64,000 bases of DNA from Cololabis saira (GCF_033807715.1 NC_084591.1:49292415-49356414); one strand, 5' to 3'. Counted from the stretch's first letter, positions 54,108-64,000 are shown. Translations and numbers: made by a program. Notes: generated by a model from the letters alone, not told the origin.

Positions 54108-54157
54108 AATCACTTTGTTGTTAAAATGTGCTATAGAAATAAACTTGCCTTGCCTTG

Positions 54158-54847
54158 CATAATCCTGCTGGACATGCTTAAATGCTATGACATTACCAAA
54201 GGCCAACAAGCTAAAAATAAAGATGATACAGGAAGCAGCCAGTTATCTCAGTTATCTTTCACTTATATCACCAAGATGAGACTTTTGTATGTGGCTGATT
54301 GTAGTGCTTCACAGAAGAAGAAAACAATAATAAAATAAACTCAGAATATGTTCCAATCTGAAATGGGAGGTAAGGCCATTAAGAATTCAGGTATCGCTGC
54401 ATCTCTGATCACGGTGTATCAGGAACTTCAGAGCCATGGCTTCACAGAGATTAAACTACAAAAGAAGCCACTCAAGAAATAAGCCAGATAATTAATAAAT
54501 CTAGTCAAAATGCGCTTATTTTAAGCAGAAATATCTTTGCCAATGTTGTAAGAAAGGTTTTACTGGTTAGAATTCTCAAACCTAGCAAAGTACGCTAAAT
54601 TAGTCTTTTGTGAAATTGACGATGAAAAGGAATCAGAATCACACACACCCACTCCTGCAGACGGAGTATTAGGGCTAAACTAAGACAACAAAAAAAATGG
54701 AAATTACGAGAATAAAGTCATAATAATATGAGAATAAAGTCGTAAAATTACGAGAATAAAGTCATAATATTACGAGAATAAAGTGGTAATTTATGAGAAC
54801 TCTAACAGGAAGAGCACATTCGTCCTTTGTGGAAGAGGAGCTGTCTG
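54158..54847. other. no gene; ACGAGAATAAAGTC tandem at 54694-54800
   Basis: Unassigned DNA, then 4-5 imperfect units with ACGAGAATAAAGTCATAAT. Common in fish as a short MITE-like repeat. No coding motif seen. Confidence 0.45.
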
Positions 54848-54903
54848 GTATAGTATAGTATAGTATAGTATAGTATAGTATAGTATGGTATAGTATAGTA
54901 TAT
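54848..54903. repeat. TATAG satellite, left remnant
   Basis: Eleven TATAG units with one TATGG. The same monomer continues at 63004-64000 on the far side of the L2-A copy. Confidence 0.9.
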
Positions 54904-55525
54904 TCAATTCAATTCAATTCAATTTTATTTATATAGCGTCTAATACAACAGATGTTGTCTCTAGACGCTTTCCAGAGATCCAGAACATGAACATAAACAT
55001 AAACATAAACATAAACATAAACCCCCGAGCAATTATTATATAAACAATGGCAGGTAAAAACTCCCTTAGTGGGAGAAAAACCTTAAGCCAAACAGTGGCA
55101 AGGAAAAACTCCCCTTTAGGAGGGAAGAAACCTTGAGCAGGACCAGGCTCATAAGGGGGGACCCTCCTGCCGAGGGCCAGACTGGTGGGTCAGGGACGGC
55201 AACAGCACAGCAGGCAGGTGGAAGCAGCAACGGGATGACCAGGGGTGGGGACCGCAGGCCAGCACGCAGCTCCCGGAGCTCCGGCCCAATCATCAAGTCC
55301 CAGGTTGGGGTGCAGGGTCAGGGAAAGACTTGTGCTCCGTAATGCAAGCTACAAGCCACCCACGACCACCTGCAGGACAAAAGAGAGAAAAGGGAGGAGA
55401 AGGGGGGGCCAGCAACGGGATGACCAGGGGTGGGGACCGCAGGCCAGCACGCAGCTCCCGAAGCTCCGGCCCAATCAGCAAGTCCCAGGTTGGGGTGCAG
55501 GGTCGGGGAAAGACTTGTGCTCCGT

Positions 55526-55658
55526 AATTGGAGCTTAACAAGCGAATTTCGGGAGCAGGACCACGCCTCAACCACGCCTCCTCCGGCACCACGCCTCTTC
55601 CGGCAAACCTTCAAATACCAGCCTAACCCTCATTTCCTCTTCGCTCTCGTTCTCTGCA
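55526..55658 (+). repeat. Ngaro A1 repeat
   Basis: 133 bp starting AATTGGAGCTTAACAAGCG and ending CTCGTTCTCTGCA. It is identical to A2 at 60300-60432 as far as I can read. Confidence 0.9.
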
Positions 55659-55739
55659 GCACGTTCGCTCTCGTTCTCCGAACCAGAACCGCAAGCACGA
55701 CAACACTACTACACGCTCGTATCTCAGATCGTTACTCAC

Positions 55740-57211
55740 CCGTTCAGGCATGGATCTCGTGTCATTATCGCCATCGGATGAGACTTGTTTGCAGGGGATC
55801 ATCAGCAAACACCAGCTGATCACAAGCTTTCAGCCGTGCCATGCCGGAAGCGCCGCAGGTGCGCAATCCACCGGTCCTGGCGTCGCCACGCTCCGGCGGG
55901 TCCGACGGCCGGCATGGATCTCGCGTCGATCACCATCAGGACAACGATCAGCTTGCAGGACACCACCAGCAAACACCAGCCGATCGAGATCCCGAGGAGA
56001 AAAAACTTTCAGCCGTCGCCCGAAGCGCCGTTCTCCCTGGCGGCCGCGGGGCCGCCCGAGCCCCGTCTCCTCAGCGGTCCGCGTCCGGTCCATCTCTCCT
56101 GATCATCCGGATCGTCGCCGACTCCTCTCCTGTGTCTCCTCGCCGCCAACCCGAGAGCGCAGGTTGCCGTCGTATTCCTCCGCCGCGCACGTGTTTCTCT
56201 AACCCTTTTTCCTCTCTCTCTCAGCCACGCACGGAGCCCGCGGTTAACCCGGTCCACCAACCCGGTGAGCAGTCCATCCCGTCCGGTCCATTTTTCCTGA
56301 ACATCCGGTATTGCGGCAGCCCGCCATGGCGTCCTCCCTGTCTCCTGGCCCGCCACGCCCGGCGGGAAGGAAGGGGACGCGCCGCGGACAATCCCTCGCC
56401 GTTGACCCGACAGCGCAGGTTGCGCAATCCGCCGCCCCCCTCACCCCCGGGGGGTGCCGCGCAGCGAGACCGAGCCGCCCCGTCCGCCTCGGTGTCCCGC
56501 CAAGAGCCCGCCGACCTCCCACGTCGGCTGCCGCTCCGGCGGTGGTTTATTCCTCCGGAACGCACGTGTTCTCTCCTTTTTTCTTTCTCTCAGCCACCTG
56601 CGGAGCTGCTGTCAACCCCGCTCCAGCGACACACTCCCAGAAACGAGTGGTCCATCCCGTCCGGTTCATCTCTCATCAACATCCGTGATCGCAGCCGCCC
56701 GCAGGTGTGAAGAAAAAACTTCTCAACCGTCTCATCTCAGCCTGCCACGCCATCAGCCCCGCCGACACCTGCTCTCTTCCGGATGACGTCATCACGCCAA
56801 CTCCGACGGCGCGCCGTGACGTCGACCCTCAGGTCTCGCACTCAGAAGATTTTCCAGTGGCCAGCCCCGGTACTGCGCGCAAAAAAAAAAAAAAAAAAAA
56901 ACCCCGAGAAGCTTTTCCCATAGACCGCAATAGTAAAAGAGAAGCGATCATACAAACCGGACGTTGAGCATTACCTTTACTCACAAGGTCTTTTATTAAC
57001 AGCTGCTCGTTCGCCCTGTCCGCGGCTGGTCCCGCTGCCCGTCATCCCAACGCTTTCGCTTCCCGCATTTCTCCGGTTCCGGCCAAACCTGCGCAAACAA
57101 ACCTACAACAGCTAACTTCGGGGCCGAGGTAACTAGCACTGGGTTGCTAGCCCCCCCCAGCCCACCCCCAACACCTATAACAGCTAACTCAGCGGTGTTA
57201 CTAGCACCGGG
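55740..57211 (+). pseudogene. Ngaro 5' coding region (gag-like position), decayed
   Basis: Where gag would be expected, the sequence is a patchwork of internally repeated modules. The CATGGATCTCG segment is present at about 55748 and 55915, and CCATCCCGTCCGG at 56275 and 56650 with relatives near 56088 and 57330. Proline- and arginine-rich frames on the plus strand (55841-56710, 56311-56688) have no domain that I recognise. A 20-base A run at 56881 adds a further break. The modules suggest repeated local duplication. I do not assign a protein. Confidence 0.35.
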
Positions 57212-58189
57212 ATGCTAGCACACCCCGCCATGTTTCGGAGGAGGCAAACTCCTCAGCCACCGCCGTGCCCGAAACACCGCTCTCCCGAGCCTGACAGCCG
57301 CCCAGAAACTTCTGCCTCTTCAGTCGTCCACATTCCACCCGGTTCATCCCTTCTGAACATCCAGCATCACTGCAGCTCACCATCTTCCAGCCTTTCCAGC
57401 CCACCTCCGCCATCGGAGGGAAGAGGACGCGGACAATCCGGATCAGCCCATAGCCGTCGTCGCAGGTCGGATTTCCACCCACACCAGCAATCTCCTCACT
57501 CCCTCCCCAAGGTCCCTGGCACGGGGATGCCACTACAGCAGCTAGATCCGGCTGGGGTTTCTGGCACCGGGATGCCACTACAGCAGCTAGATCCGGCTGG
57601 GGTTTCTGGCACCGGGATGCCACTACAGCAGCTAGATCCGGCTGGGGTTTCTGGCACCGGGATGCCACTACAGCAGCTAGATCCGGCTGGGGTTTCTGGC
57701 ACCGGGATGCCACTACAGCAGCTAGATCCGGCTGGGGTTTCTGGCACCGGGATGCCACTACAGCAGCTAGATCCGGCTGGGGTTTCCGGCACCGGGATGC
57801 CACTGCCCCCCCCAGCCCACCTCCACCAACTACAGCAGCTAGATCCGGCTGGGGTTTCTGGCACCGGGATGCCACTGCCCCCCCCAGCCCACCTCCACCA
57901 ACTACAGCAGCTAGATCCGGCTGGGGTTTCTGGCACCGGGATGCCACTGCCCCCCTCAGCCCACCTCCAGCACCTAATCCACCTCCAGCACCTACAACAG
58001 CTAACTTCAGCCGGGGTTACTGGCACCGGGATGCCACTGCCCCCCCCAGCCCACCTCCACCAACTACAGCCGCTAGATCCGGCCAGGGTTTCTGGCACCC
58101 TCTCTCATCACCACCCGCTTCCGGGCTGGTGTACTTCAGCGTCCGCTGGCGAGGTGCATACTACTTGCAGTCAGTCACTGCAAGAGTAG
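57212..58189 (+). pseudogene. Ngaro repeat-coding frame
   Basis: A 325-residue frame from 57212 contains about 90 ordinary residues, then nine or so repeats ending SGTGMPLQQLDPAGV (45-bp units) or the longer form with PPPAHLHQLQ (78-bp units). There is no RT or recombinase motif. The frame is open because the unit length is a multiple of three. It may be a gag spacer that turned into a minisatellite. Reading it as a functional protein is not supported. Confidence 0.4.
57515..58105 (+). repeat. 45/78-bp minisatellite inside the Ngaro element
   Basis: Six units of 45 bp, then about three of 78 bp and a diverged one. All contain GCTAGATCCGGCTGGGGTTT and CACCGGGATGCCA. A precursor-like single copy with TGCTAGCACCGGGATGC sits near 57205. 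Confidence 0.95.
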
Positions 58190-59780
58190 CCCCTAACTTT
58201 TCGACACCTTCAGAGGCCCTCTGCTGGATCCTCTCCAACAACCACGGCATTCCTTCCTCGTCCATCTCTTGAATGATTCCTCATCGTTACCCCTCTCTCA
58301 TCGCCACCCGCTTCCGGCCTGGTCACCCTGACTTCCGTTTTCTCCGAACTCGGGGTTCCATTGTCCGCTGAGAAAACGGCGGGCCCCTCCACCTCCCTCG
58401 AATTCCTTGGTATCACTCTCGATACGGATCTGTTTCAGGCTTCTCTTCCAACCGAAAGCTCAACCGAATCGGTCTTCTTATTTATCGGTCTTCTATTTCC
58501 TCTTAGCTCCAGGCCGCACCAAACGCCAACTCCTCTCCCTCCTGGGCCACCTCAATTTTGCCATGCGCATTATTCCCCAAGGGCGGGCCTTCATCTCACA
58601 CTTGCCGTCCATCGCTTCCGCTGTTCCATCTCTCTTGTCTCCCATCTCCCCAGACAACTCGAGCCGTGCCGAGCTTCGTTGTGGCTCAACCTCCTGCCAC
58701 CTGGAAGGGGATCACTTTCTTTTATGATGACCAACTGGCTCACCCCCACGACATCAATCCATACACTGATGCTGCTCCTTCAACCGGTTTTGGGGGCTTT
58801 TACGATGGCAGATGGTTCGCAGCAGGACGGCCCTCAGAGCGCGCAAACGAATACCACAACGTTTCGACCGAACCATAGATCATCATCGTCATTGCCATAG
58901 TCATTGCCATCGTCATTTGCATCGTCATTGGCATCATCATCGTTATCGTCATCGTTATCGCCTTCGCCATCGTCATCGCCATCATCATCATCATCGCCAT
59001 CATCATCATCATCGCCATCATCATTCATCGCCATCATCATCGCCATCGGCTTCGCCACCATCATCGCCATCATCTTCATCGTCATCGTTATCTCCTTCGT
59101 CATCGCCATCGTCATCGCCATCGACATCATCATTGTCATTGCCATCATCATTTGCATCCTTATCGTCATCGTTATCGCCTTCGTCATCGCCATCGCCATC
59201 ATCATCATCGCCATCATCATTCATCGCCATCATCATCATCGCCACCATCATTCATCGGCATCGTCTTCGCCACCATCATCGCCATCATCTTCATCGTCAT
59301 CGACATCGTCATTGCCATCATCACTTGCATCGTCATTGGCATCGTCATTGGCATCGTCATCGCCTTCGTCTTCGCCATAGTCATCGTCATCGCCTTCGTC
59401 ATCATCTTCATCGCCATCATCATCATCGCCATCATCATTCATCGCCATCATCATCTGCATCGTTTTCGCCACCATCATCGTCTTCGCCATCGTCATCGCC
59501 TTCGTCATCGCCATAATCATCGCCATCATCATCATCGCCATCATTATCCATCGCCATCTTCTTCGCCACCATCATCGCCATCCTCTTCATATCGATAAGT
59601 ATCGACATAATTAGTAAAGGACGCTCCAACTCCACATCCATCATGCTGTTCATGCGCCGTCTAGTCTGGCACTCAGCCATACATCAATTTATCCTCCATG
59701 CAGCACATGTCCCCGGTCACTCCACCACCATCACCGACTCTCTTTCTCGTTTCTCATCCCCGAAGACCAATCTCCCCTGA
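58190..59780 (+). pseudogene. Ngaro RT end and RNase H, split by trinucleotide array
   Basis: RT and RNase H read in several frames. Around 58205-58290 the RT palm segment ends SFLVHLLNDSSS, where the family's catalytic LLDD-like motif would lie. SAEKTAGPSTSLEFLGITLDTD follows at 58362-58430, then LLSLLGHLNFAMRIIPQGR (58530-58585). RNase H starts with PYTDAAPSTGFGGFYDGRW at 58758-58815. It then breaks into a CAT-rich array at 58876-59600 and resumes KGRSNSTSIMLFMRRLVW and AAHVPGHSTTITDSLSRF (59610-59760). Frameshifts near 58450, the array and the end at 59780 abolish function. Confidence 0.7.
58876..59600. repeat. CATCGC/ATC trinucleotide array inside RNase H
   Basis: About 725 bp built from CATCGCCAT, CATCATCAT and CATCGTC variants, with longer repeats of about 200-300 bp containing CACCATCATCGCCATCATCT. 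It starts with CCATAGATCATCATC, the same 15-mer that begins the CAT-rich segment of the B repeats at 60183 and 60567. Confidence 0.95.
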
Positions 59781-59789
59781 ATACTTCGA

Positions 59790-60103
59790 GACCCTGGCCA
59801 ACTACTTGTCTTCCTGGAAAACACAGAGCACATCTTCGACAGATCCTTGCGTCTGAGTCAGGACAGTCGTCACCAGTTTCTGGTTTCACCATCGCTTCTG
59901 TCATATACTCTCCTTATCTGGCATCTCCCCAACGCACTACTCCGGTCACTCCTTAGGATCGGAGCCGCCACTTCAGCCTCCCGCCACGTATCCCAGAGCA
60001 CCTCATACAGCTCATGGGCCGATGGTCCTCCCAACCATCATCGCTACATTCGCTCAGATCTTAGCGACCTCAGATCCGCTCAGTCTCATCTCCTTAAATA
60101 ATC
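59790..60103 (+). pseudogene. tyrosine recombinase C-terminal remnant
   Basis: Reading two overlapping frames gives the YSGHSL block (59939-59956) of the His-containing recombinase motif. RIGAATSASR follows at 59958-59987, where the catalytic Arg lies. Further on, EHLIQLMGRWSS and HHRYIRSDLSDL are readable, the region around the catalytic Tyr. A frameshift separates the first two blocks and another splits the last two. The N-terminal half is missing. This identifies the element as recombinase-encoding rather than integrase-encoding. The copy is dead. Confidence 0.7.
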
Positions 60104-60112
60104 CACGGTTTT

Positions 60113-60302
60113 GGGGGTTCGTCGTTGCCCGGGCGCTGCGGCGGATTCCCTACCAGCTTCCCCACAACGCATCGACTGATCCATAGATCATCATCATCGC
60201 CATTGTCATCGCCATTATCATCACCATCGTCATCGTTATCATCTTCGTATCAATAAATCATTTAAACGTATCCTGTTGATGGCGTGGTCCTTGCTAGTGA
60301 AT
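60113..60302 (+). repeat. Ngaro B1 repeat
   Basis: 190 bp starting GGGGGTTCGTCGTTGCCCGG and ending CTTGCTAGTGAAT. It contains a CAT-rich segment and AATAAA (60252). It is identical to B2 on reading. Confidence 0.9.
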
Positions 60303-60432
60303 TGGAGCTTAACAAGCGAATTTCGGGAGCAGGACCACGCCTCAACCACGCCTCCTCCGGCACCACGCCTCTTCCGGCAAACCTTCAAATACCAGCCTAA
60401 CCCTCATTTCCTCTTCGCTCTCGTTCTCTGCA
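60300..60432 (+). repeat. Ngaro A2 repeat
   Basis: The second copy of A, directly joined to B1 with AAT shared. It is followed by a 65-bp C/T-rich spacer (60433-60497). Confidence 0.9.
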
Positions 60433-60497
60433 CCCCTCCCCCCCACCCCTTTTCTCTTCTCCTTCTTCCCTCTCTTTCTCTACCTCATAGATTCCTA

Positions 60498-60687
60498 GGG
60501 GGTTCGTCGTTGCCCGGGCGCTGCGGCGGATTCCCTACCAGCTTCCCCACAACGCATCGACTGATCCATAGATCATCATCATCGCCATTGTCATCGCCAT
60601 TATCATCACCATCGTCATCGTTATCATCTTCGTATCAATAAATCATTTAAACGTATCCTGTTGATGGCGTGGTCCTTGCTAGTGAAT
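60498..60687 (+). repeat. Ngaro B2 repeat
   Basis: The second copy of B, ending CTAGTGAAT where the L2 3' UTR resumes with GCAAGCTACAAGCC. Confidence 0.9.
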
Positions 60688-61060
60688 GCAAGCTACAAGC
60701 CACCCACAACCACCTGCAGGACAAAAGAGAGAAAAGGGAGGAGAAGGGGGGGCCAGCAACGGGATGACCAGGGGTGGGGACCGCAGGCCAGCATGCAGCT
60801 CCCGAAGCTCCGGCCCAATCAGCAAGTCCCAGTTTGGGGTGCAGGGTCAGGGAAAGACTTGTGCTCCGTAATGCAAGCTACAAGCCACCCACGACCACCT
60901 GCAGGTTGCGGTGTCCGGCAAAGGATGCTCCAACATGGACAAAAGAGAGAAAAGGGAGGAGAAGGGGGGGCCAGCACAAGAAACTACAGGATCGACTCTG
61001 ACACACTAAAGTTTACACTACCTAGAGATTTACCAACACCAGCTAGAGGTTTACTAAACA

Positions 61061-62981
61061 CTAACTATAGGCTTTACTAAACAGAAATGTTTTAAGTTTA
61101 GTTTTAAAGGTGGAGGTGGTGTCAGCCTCCTTAACCCAGATTGGAAGTTGGTTCCATAGTAGTGGTGCCTGATAGCAGAACGCCCGCCCTCCAAATCTAC
61201 ATTTAGATACTCTAGGAACTACGAGTAAACCTGCACTCTGAGAACGGAGAGCTCTGACAGGAACATAAGGCACTATCAGGTCTTGCAAATAATGCGGAGC
61301 TAAGCCGTTTTGGGCTTTATACGCAAGTAATAGAATTTTAAACTGGATTCTGAATTTTACGGGTAACCAATGGAGCGACGCTAACACTGGAGAGACGTGG
61401 TCTCTCCTGCTAATTCCTGTCAGTACTCGTGCTGCTGCATTTTGGATCAGCTGGAGCCTATTCAGCAAATTACTTGGACATCCTGCTAACAACACATTAC
61501 AGTAATCTAGTCTAGAAGATACAAACGCATGAACTAGTTTTTCTGCATCACTCTGCGAGAGGATTTTCCTAATCTTTGCAATATTACGGAGATGGAAAAA
61601 GGCTATTTTACAAACCTGATTGACATATGGTTTCATCAGCATAACAATGAAAGTGTATGCCGTGATTCTGGATTATACTTCCCAAGGGCTGCATGTATAA
61701 ACTAAACAAGATTGGCCCTAGCACTGAACCCTGCGGAACACCATAACAGACCCTCGACTGTTCTGAAGAAACCTCATGTACATGAACAAACTGGAACCTG
61801 TCAGATAGATATGATTTAAACCAACGTAGAGCTGTCCCTTTAATCCCAACAACATGCTCTAACCTGTGCAGTAAAATGCCATGATCTATAGTGTCAAAAG
61901 CAGCACTGAGGTCCAGTAGAACCAGTATGGACACTAATCCCTTATCTGAGGCCATAAGAAGGTCATTCGTAACTCGAACCAGTGCTGTCTCTGTGCTATG
62001 ATGCATTCTGAACCCTGACTGAAAGACTTCAAACAGATCATTTCTATACAAATAGTCACATAACTGGCTTGAAACTGCCTTTTCCAGAATTTTAGATACA
62101 AATGGAAGGTTAGAAATTGGCCTATAATTAGCTAAGGTGTCTGGGTCAAGGGAAGGTTTTTTAAGTAAAGGTTTAATTACTGCCACTTTGAAAACCTGTG
62201 GTACATATCCTAAGCTTAGGGATAGGTTGATTTGGTCCAGTATTGTCACACCAATAAGAGAAAAAACATTTTTGAATAGTCGAGTCGGGATGGGGTCTAA
62301 CATACATGTGGTTGACTTAGCTCTATTAACGAGTGAAGTCAGCTCAGGGAGGTCTATAGGATCAAAACAGTCTAGAGACAAGTCAGAGCCTAGGGAAGTC
62401 GCTAAAGCTGAAGAAACGCCCACAACCGGCTGGTTGATTTCTTCTCTAATTCTCGTGATTTTACTGTTAAAGAAGCTCATAAAGTCCTCACTACTGAGAG
62501 CTGCAGGAATACACGGCTCCACAGAGCTGTGACTCTTTGTCAGCCTGGCTACAGTGCTGAACAGAAAACGTGGGTTACTTTTGTTATCCTCTATCAACGT
62601 TGAATAATAAGCTGTTCTTGCTTTGCGAATGGCTTTTTTATATACTATTAGAATATCTTTCCATTCACGATAAGAGTCTACAGACTTACAAGAGCGCCAC
62701 TTCCTTTCTATTTTACGCACGCTTTGTTTCAACATGCGAATATCTGAATTGTACCAGGGAGTTAAGCTCCTGTGGCTAGAAACCCTCCTTTTCAAAGGAG
62801 CAACTTCATCTAAAGCTGAGTGCAACAGATCAGCAGTGTTACTAACAAGAAAATCAACATCAACATCAGAGGTAGAACCCAGGTCACTGGCCTCTATTGC
62901 TTCAGTAGAGGCTTCACTATTTTCCACTGTCGCAAGACGAGCAATGGTCTCCTTAAATTTAGCAATAGCTTCATCAGACAA
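61061..62981 (-). pseudogene. L2 family-A ORF2: RT and C-terminal region
   Basis: On the minus strand 61608-62981 encodes the linker and RT fingers and palm: NYRPISNLPFVSKILEKA, then LDLSAAFDTIDHGILL with the first catalytic Asp, then YGVPQGSVLGPILF. It then reaches HCYADET at 61640-61660 where the family has YADD. An internal deletion removes the rest of the palm and thumb start. Reading resumes in another frame at 61642 downwards (NQVCKIAFFHLRNIAKIR to KTFLFSKAYS). No endonuclease domain is present. The second catalytic Asp pair and the frame are lost, so the copy is dead. Confidence 0.8.
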
Positions 62982-63003
62982 ACATCTGCTAAAATAATAC
63001 CTC

Positions 63004-64000
63004 CAGTATAGTATACTATAGTATAGTATACTATACTATAGTATACTATACTATAGTATAGTACGGTATAGTATAGTAAAGTATAGTATAGTATACTATA
63101 GTATAGTAAAGTATACTATAGTATAGTATATTATAATATAGTAAAGTATAGTATAGTAAAGTATAGTATAGTATACTATAGTATAGTAAAGTATACTATA
63201 GTATAGTATACTATAATATAGTAAAGTATAGTATAGTATACTATACCTGGGACCTGCTGATTGGGCCGGAGCTTCGGGAGCTGCGTGCTGGCCTGCGGTC
63301 CCCACCCCCGGTCATCCCGTTGCTGCTTCCACCTGCCTGCTGTGCTGTTGCCGTCCCTGACCCACCAGTCTGGCCCTCGGCAGGAGGGTCCCCCCTTACG
63401 AGCCTGGTCCTGCTCAAGGTTTCTTCCCTCTTAAAGGGGAGTTTTTCCTTGCCACTGTTTGGCTTAAGGTTTTTCTCCCACCAGGGGAGTTTTTACCTGC
63501 CATTGTTTATGTAATAACTGCTCGGGGGTCATGTTCTGGGTATGGGTCTCTGGAAAGCGTCTAGAGACAACTCTGTTGTATTAGACGCTATATAAATAAA
63601 ATTGAATTGAATTGAATTGTATACTATAGTATAGTATAGTAAAGTATACTATAGCATAGTATAGTAAAGTATAGTATAGTATACTATAGTATAGTAAAGT
63701 AAAGTATAGTATACTATACTATAGTAAAGTATAGTATACTATAGTATAGTATAGTAAAGTAAAGTATACTATACTATAGTATAGTATAAGTATACTATAG
63801 TATACTATACTATAGTATAGTATAAGTATACTATAGTATACTATACTATAGTATACTATACTATAGTATAGTATACTATAGTATAGTAAAGTATAGTATA
63901 CTATAGTATAGTAAAGTATAGTATACTATAGTATAGTATACTATACTATAGTATAGTAAAGTATACTATAGTATACTATACTATACTTATACTATACTAT
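63004..64000. repeat. TATAG/TATAC satellite, right part
   Basis: Alternating TATAG and TATAC pentamers with AAAG variants. The alternation makes it locally palindromic (TATACTATAGTATA). It continues to the window edge and is interrupted at 63247-63619. Confidence 0.95.
63247..63619 (+). mobile_element. L2 family-A 3' end in the TATAG satellite
   Basis: A 5'-truncated 3' UTR (starts CTGGGACCTGCTGATTGGG) with the GTCTAGAGACAACTC segment and a (TTGAA)n tail. Satellite lies on both sides. It is an independent insertion with the opposite orientation to the large L2 copy. Confidence 0.85.

Larger units (their letters stand above)
50463..54157 (+). mobile_element. disrupted L2-type LINE (second family), 0.7-0.9 kb net
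   Basis: Pieces at 50480-50575, 52193-52217, 52980-53338 and 54108-54157 join into one L2 fragment. They give a LINE C-terminal frame (TNKVDHISP, then LTWLSVHQRTDFKVL and HGEAAFSFYAPHV), a 3' UTR and a (CTTGC)n-like tail. Intervening DNA is a minisatellite, an L2 family-A insert, a hAT-N copy and a SINE. The tail differs from the (TTGAA)n L2 family, so this is a distinct family. Confidence 0.75.
55526..60687 (+). mobile_element. Ngaro-like tyrosine-recombinase retrotransposon
   Basis: Split direct repeats A1 (55526-55658), B1 (60113-60302), A2 (60300-60432) and B2 (60498-60687) have the A1...B1-A2-B2 order of Ngaro and PAT elements. Coding remnants of RT, RNase H and a tyrosine recombinase lie inside. 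The insertion point in the L2 is CCGTAAT/GCAAGC with no target duplication except a shared AAT, as expected for recombinase-mediated integration. All coding regions are broken. A methyltransferase typical of PAT-like elements is not seen, which favours Ngaro. Confidence 0.8.
54904..63003 (-). mobile_element. L2 family-A copy in the TATAG satellite, split by Ngaro
   Basis: A (TTCAA)n tail at 54904-54922, 3' UTR to 55525 and again from 60688, then ORF2 to about 63003 on the minus strand. The Ngaro-like element at 55526-60687 lies in the 3' UTR. Satellite flanks both ends, so the L2 inserted into the array. The endonuclease domain is absent because the copy is 5' truncated. Confidence 0.85.

Noticed and set aside
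57201..58098. Minus-strand frames rich in CQKPQPDLAAVV or PVPETPAGSSCC
   Set aside because: They are antisense readings of the 45-bp minisatellite.
58812..59600. Histidine-, serine-, methionine-aspartate-rich frames
   Set aside because: They come from the CAT/CGC trinucleotide array and are open in all frames by composition.

Overview
The window looks like repeat-rich, gene-free chromosomal DNA from a teleost fish. I base that on the families present (Rex3/RTE-like, Rex-like and L2-type LINEs, BEL/Pao and Ty3/Gypsy LTR elements, an Ngaro-like tyrosine-recombinase retrotransposon, many hAT-like and TTAA-flanked DNA elements, a tRNA-derived SINE) and on dense microsatellites. I found no host exon structure, tRNA gene or CRISPR array. 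Every coding region I can support belongs to a mobile element, and nearly all are broken.

Layout. 1-10.7 kb: scattered remnants, including a 5'-truncated Rex3-like LINE with a 14-bp target duplication (2557-3468), an antisense L2 3' end (3812-4809), a Rex-like LINE tail (6510-7121), a palindromic MITE and long CA/TA repeats. 11-16.5 kb: two antisense Gypsy relics with different internal deletions. 17.4-20.7 kb: MITEs, an unclassified fish repeat, a non-autonomous hAT copy and a LINE C-terminus. 20.7-26 kb: a nested stack in which a LINE is split by a palindromic MITE and by a hAT element (8-bp duplication), and the hAT is split by a young Gypsy with identical-looking 770-bp LTRs. That Gypsy lacks gag, protease and RT and carries 55 nt complementary to tRNA-Arg(CCU). 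26.9-31.3 kb: TTAA-flanked MITEs with GGAA arrays, a 50-bp minisatellite and a second hAT-N copy. 33.0-39.0 kb: two hAT elements with exact 8-bp duplications. One holds a deleted Rex3-like copy; the other (4.75 kb) holds a palindromic MITE with four CRE motifs, a piece of 28S rDNA and a third hAT-N copy. 40-43.2 kb: two copies of an unclassified repeat. 43.2-50.2 kb: a nearly complete BEL/Pao element with 508-bp LTRs that read as identical. 50.3-54.2 kb: one short L2 fragment inflated about fourfold by a minisatellite that starts inside its own codons and by later insertions. 54.8-64 kb: a TATAG/TATAC satellite interrupted by an antisense L2, which is itself interrupted by a 5.2-kb Ngaro-like element with the diagnostic A1...B1-A2-B2 split direct repeats.

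How it fits together. The window is a stratigraphy of insertions. Target duplications at the hAT, BEL, Gypsy, LINE and SINE borders, and the uninterrupted L2 and LINE reading that resumes across inserts, allow relative ages to be ordered. The BEL and the 21.6-kb Gypsy are youngest, the Ngaro is younger than its L2 host, and that L2 is younger than the TATAG satellite. The most unusual items are the tRNA read-through relic in the Gypsy, the Ngaro structure, the 28S rDNA piece inside a hAT, and the minisatellite that arose within an L2 ORF. All family names rest on motif recognition by eye; no database search was run.
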